From: Planctomycetes bacterium syqfu
Lineage (GTDB): Bacteria; Planctomycetota; Phycisphaerae; Phycisphaerales; Phycisphaeraceae
DNA: 64,000 nucleotides
NCBI GenBank assembly: GCA_020974905.1
Contig: CP087563.1
Location: 992,001-1,056,000, forward strand
Direction: 5' to 3'
Shown here: positions 62,003 to 64,000 of the stretch, piece by piece
How positions within the stretch are numbered: the first letter of the stretch is position 1
How the letters are laid out: every line of letters begins with the position of its first letter
Made by a program: the position numbers and the translations under genes
Notes under the pieces: generated by a model
What the model was told of the DNA's origin: nothing
Databases searched by the model: none
Seen by the model: the letters and a program-made list of their open reading frames with translations, nothing else

Positions 62003-62359
62003 TTACCGAACGGCAGAGATAGCTTCATTCAGCCCGGGCTGAATAACCAATACCTCGTCAAGCCGAGTGATCCTGAATATTTCTGCAATCGCCGGTCGAA
62101 TGCAACACAGGCACAGCTTGCCCTCATGGTTCGCTGCGGTCTCGTGAAGCGTCGTCAACATTCCCAATGCACTGGACGACATGTGAGAAACATCTGAGAA
62201 GTCCAGTACGATCTTCGGGCACGACTGACTGGTTGCCAGTTCATTGAGACGATCACTGATCGCATCAATGCACACAGGGTCCAAAATCTTTCCGCTCAGA
62301 GCAACGACATGCACGTCGTCCACTTGCTCGATCCGCATTTCATGCGATTGATCCTGCAT
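62003..62359 (-). CDS. STAS-domain anti-sigma factor antagonist
   Basis: A 118-residue single STAS domain. VVALSGKILDP at the start, LDFSDVSHMSSSALGMLTTL (the phospho-acceptor Ser stretch) and a typical end are visible. It is the natural substrate for the adjacent SpoIIE-type phosphatase. When dephosphorylated, such proteins bind and remove an anti-sigma factor. GGAG lies 6 bp before the start. Confidence 0.88.
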   Translation of the reverse strand: MQDQSHEMRIEQVDDVHVVALSGKILDPVCIDAISDRLNELATSQSCPKIVLDFSDVSHMSSSALGMLTTLHETAANHEGKLCLCCIRPAIAEIFRITRLDEVLVIQPGLNEAISAVR

Positions 62360-62455
62360 AGCAGTACTCCTTGGTGAGAGTCTATGGGTCGTTCAGCACG
62401 GAACATTTCCTCGAGTCCATCGAACACACCGCTGATTCGTGATAGCGCCACTCGA

Positions 62456-62791
62456 TCAGATTGCGTTTTGGTCGCGTTCCCCGGTACTGATGCGAACGGC
62501 TTGTTCGATCGACGAAACGTATATCTTGCCGTCACCGCGTAAACCCGTATGGGCCTTTTCCTCGATGGCGCTCACGATCTGGTCCACCAGTTCATCGGCA
62601 CAGTACACCTCGATTCGCACGATGGGATTCAAGTCGCTCACCTCGTGCGCGGAACGGCCGTCGGGGCCGTGTCCTCGACCGAAGCCGGTGGCCTGCGTGA
62701 TGCTTGCTCCGGAGAGTCCCTCCACATGGTGAAGGGCCAGCATCACTTGCGAGAGACGAATCGACTTCACAAATGCTTCAACTTTCTTCAT
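62456..62791 (-). CDS. PII-like protein associated with a metal RND pump
   Basis: A 111-residue protein starting MKKVEAFVKS with GGAG 6 bp before the ATG; a TTG-initiated longer form is less likely. GFGRGHGPDGRSAH corresponds to the PII family T-loop region, without the uridylylated Tyr, and RIEVYCADELVDQIVSAIEE and TGLRGDGKIYVSSIEQAVRI match the C-terminal PII pattern. Such proteins next to RND metal pumps are a known PII subgroup (PII-NG, from memory). It overlaps the RND gene by 16 bp, so it may sense metal or control the pump. Confidence 0.82.
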   Translation of the reverse strand: MKKVEAFVKSIRLSQVMLALHHVEGLSGASITQATGFGRGHGPDGRSAHEVSDLNPIVRIEVYCADELVDQIVSAIEEKAHTGLRGDGKIYVSSIEQAVRISTGERDQNAI

Positions 62792-62807
62792 GGCGGTCTC
62801 CAATTAC

Positions 62808-64000
62808 TTACCGTTGCTTAGCGATGGGTGTTGCGAATTCGACACGGGCGGCGAACCACTTGTAAAGCGATGGCACGACCAACAGCGTCAGGACGGTCGA
62901 GGTCACCAAGCCACCGATGACGACGGTGGCGAGCGGCCGCTGCACCTCGCTGCCGGTGCCGGTCGCGAGCAGCAGGGGCACCAGGCCCAGCGCCGTGGTG
63001 ACGGCGGTCATCAGCACGGGACGAACGCGGAGCGATGCGCCTTCGACCGACGCTTCATCCATGGTTTTACCTTCTTCGAGCAGCTGATTGAGGTAGGTGA
63101 CCAGCACCATGCCGTTCTCAAGGGCGATGCCGAAAAGCGCGATAAAACCGACCGACGCGGGGACGGAGAGGTTCTCGCCGGCGATCCACAGGGCGACGAC
63201 GCCACCCACAAGTGCAAGCGGGATATTCAACAGGATCAGCAGCGTGTTCCCCAATGAATTGAAACTGCTGTAAAGCAACAGGCAAATGACCAGCAGCGTG
63301 ATGGGCACGACAAGGGCCAGCCGCTTGTTCGCTTCCTGCTGCAGGCGGAAAGCACCGCCCCAGGTCGTGAAGTAGCCAGCGGGAAGTCGCACGTTCTTGT
63401 CGATGGCGGCCTGGGCGTCCGCAACGAACGAACCGATGTCGCGGCCCACCACGTTGTTCTGGATGGTGATGAACCGCTGCGTGTCTTCGCGGGTGATCTG
63501 GCGCGGGCCGGTGATGCGCCTGATCTCGGCCAGGTCGGTGAGCGGCACGCGAAGGCCGGTCGGCGACTCAACCAGGATGTCACCGATCGCGCGGCGGGTT
63601 TCTCGGGCGTCGGGGGTATAGCGGACAAGGATGTCGAACCGTCGTATGCCCTCGAAGACCTGCCCCGCATCTTGTCCCCCGACCGCAGCACGGATGGTGT
63701 GCTGGACATCGGACAGATTCATGCCGTAACGGGCGATTGCCTCGAAGTTCGGCCGAATCAGCAACTGCGGCGTGCCCGTCACTTGGTCCACCTGAATGTC
63801 CGCCGCGCCGGGCACTTCGCGGAGTACTGCGGCGATGGCGTCGGCCTGCTCTTTGAGTTCGGCGAGGTCTTCGCCGAACAGCTTGACGGCGAGTTCCGCC
63901 TTAACGCCTTCGAGCAGTTCATCCACGGTCATCTCGATCGGCTGGGTCAGATTCGCCACGACCCCGGGCATGCCTTCGACCCTCTCACGAATCTGCGTTT
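62808..64000 (-). CDS. CusA/CzcA-type heavy-metal RND efflux pump, C-terminal part
   Basis: A partial gene that continues past the window's right edge. The visible 397 or so residues have the late RND pattern: TVDELLEGVKAELAVKLFGE, DIQVDQVTGTPQLLIRPNFE, PVTLLVICLLLYSSFNSLGN-like helices, GFIALFGIALENGMVLVTYLNQ and RVRPVLMTAVTTALGLVPLL. These fit a heavy-metal efflux (HME) RND transporter. The N-terminal part with the metal-binding Met or Asp residues is outside, so the substrate is unknown. It overlaps the PII-like gene by 16 bp. Confidence 0.9.
   Translation of the reverse strand, partial: TQIRERVEGMPGVVANLTQPIEMTVDELLEGVKAELAVKLFGEDLAELKEQADAIAAVLREVPGAADIQVDQVTGTPQLLIRPNFEAIARYGMNLSDVQHTIRAAVGGQDAGQVFEGIRRFDILVRYTPDARETRRAIGDILVESPTGLRVPLTDLAEIRRITGPRQITREDTQRFITIQNNVVGRDIGSFVADAQAAIDKNVRLPAGYFTTWGGAFRLQQEANKRLALVVPITLLVICLLLYSSFNSLGNTLLILLNIPLALVGGVVALWIAGENLSVPASVGFIALFGIALENGMVLVTYLNQLLEEGKTMDEASVEGASLRVRPVLMTAVTTALGLVPLLLATGTGSEVQRPLATVVIGGLVTSTVLTLLVVPSLYKWFAARVEFATPIAKQR

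Larger units (their letters stand above)
49262..64000. other. Putative GC-rich metal-handling genomic island (left part)
   Basis: From about 49,200 the sequence is visibly richer in GC than the preceding 49 kb, codon third positions are more often G or C, and the content is almost wholly metal transport, sigma/anti-sigma and partner-switching genes. The right end is outside the window and no integrase is seen, so mobility is inferred from composition, gene content and the possible tRNA remnant at the left edge. Confidence 0.5.

Noticed and set aside
1-64000. CRISPR array
   Set aside because: No regularly spaced direct repeats and no cas genes are visible; the repeats here are dispersed palindromes.

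Overview
The window looks like a chromosomal segment of a planctomycete-type bacterium, most likely a Phycisphaerae relative. The indications are a prepilin with an H-X9-DG-like C-terminus, a PEP-CTERM exported protein, a tandem family of zinc-ribbon membrane proteins, a formyltransferase/cyclohydrolase pair of tetrahydromethanopterin C1 metabolism, and several very large secreted beta-helix proteins. This assignment is an inference from gene content; no rRNA is present.

Positions 1 to about 48,900 form a moderately GC-rich core. From left to right it holds a small Lys/Cys-rich exported protein, an acyltransferase, an AT-rich TIR-domain protein and an ABC-F ATPase. Next come tRNA-Gln and a conserved housekeeping run glmU(N-terminal type)-prs-rplY-pth. 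A group of small hypothetical genes follows, including a Nif11-like peptide and a metallo-beta-lactamase-fold protein that has lost most metal ligands, then coaD and a PEP-CTERM protein. After these come three tandem zinc-ribbon membrane paralogues, ftr and mch, a glycosyltransferase cluster, tig and clpX, a C-terminal processing protease and aroC. The core ends with secreted beta-helix proteins around ddl and a LacI regulator with a probable operator, a prepilin, an NhaC-type antiporter, and a divergent AraC regulator/NmrA-like reductase pair. The intergenic spaces carry three families of palindromic repeats: a roughly 150-bp MITE-like element (four copies), a second inverted-repeat element (two copies, one of them split by the first), and a short REP-like hairpin.

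From about 49,000 to the right edge the sequence becomes clearly more GC-rich and the content changes to metal handling, which suggests a genomic island. Its left edge has a strong terminator preceded, on the minus strand, by what looks like the 3' part of a tRNA. It opens with a nucleotidyltransferase/HTH pair resembling a toxin-antitoxin operon. The rest is mostly on the minus strand: an ECF sigma factor with a DUF5667-type membrane protein and a Spy/CpxP-like Met-rich protein, a His-rich secreted protein, and a Zn/Cd-type P1B ATPase. It continues with an iron-uptake operon in which FTR1 is fused to DUF2318 and a Cys-rich domain and is followed by two FtsX-type permeases and an ATPase, one permease carrying a CXXCH motif. 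Last come a SpoIIE-type phosphatase with a STAS antagonist, a PII-like protein, and the C-terminal part of a CusA/CzcA-type RND pump that runs off the window.

The best candidates for undescribed biology are the three-gene zinc-ribbon family, the nucleotidyltransferase/HTH pair, the CXXCH-bearing permease inside the FTR1 operon, the shared promoter-like motif of the sigma factor and His-rich gene, and the orphan Nif11-like peptide.
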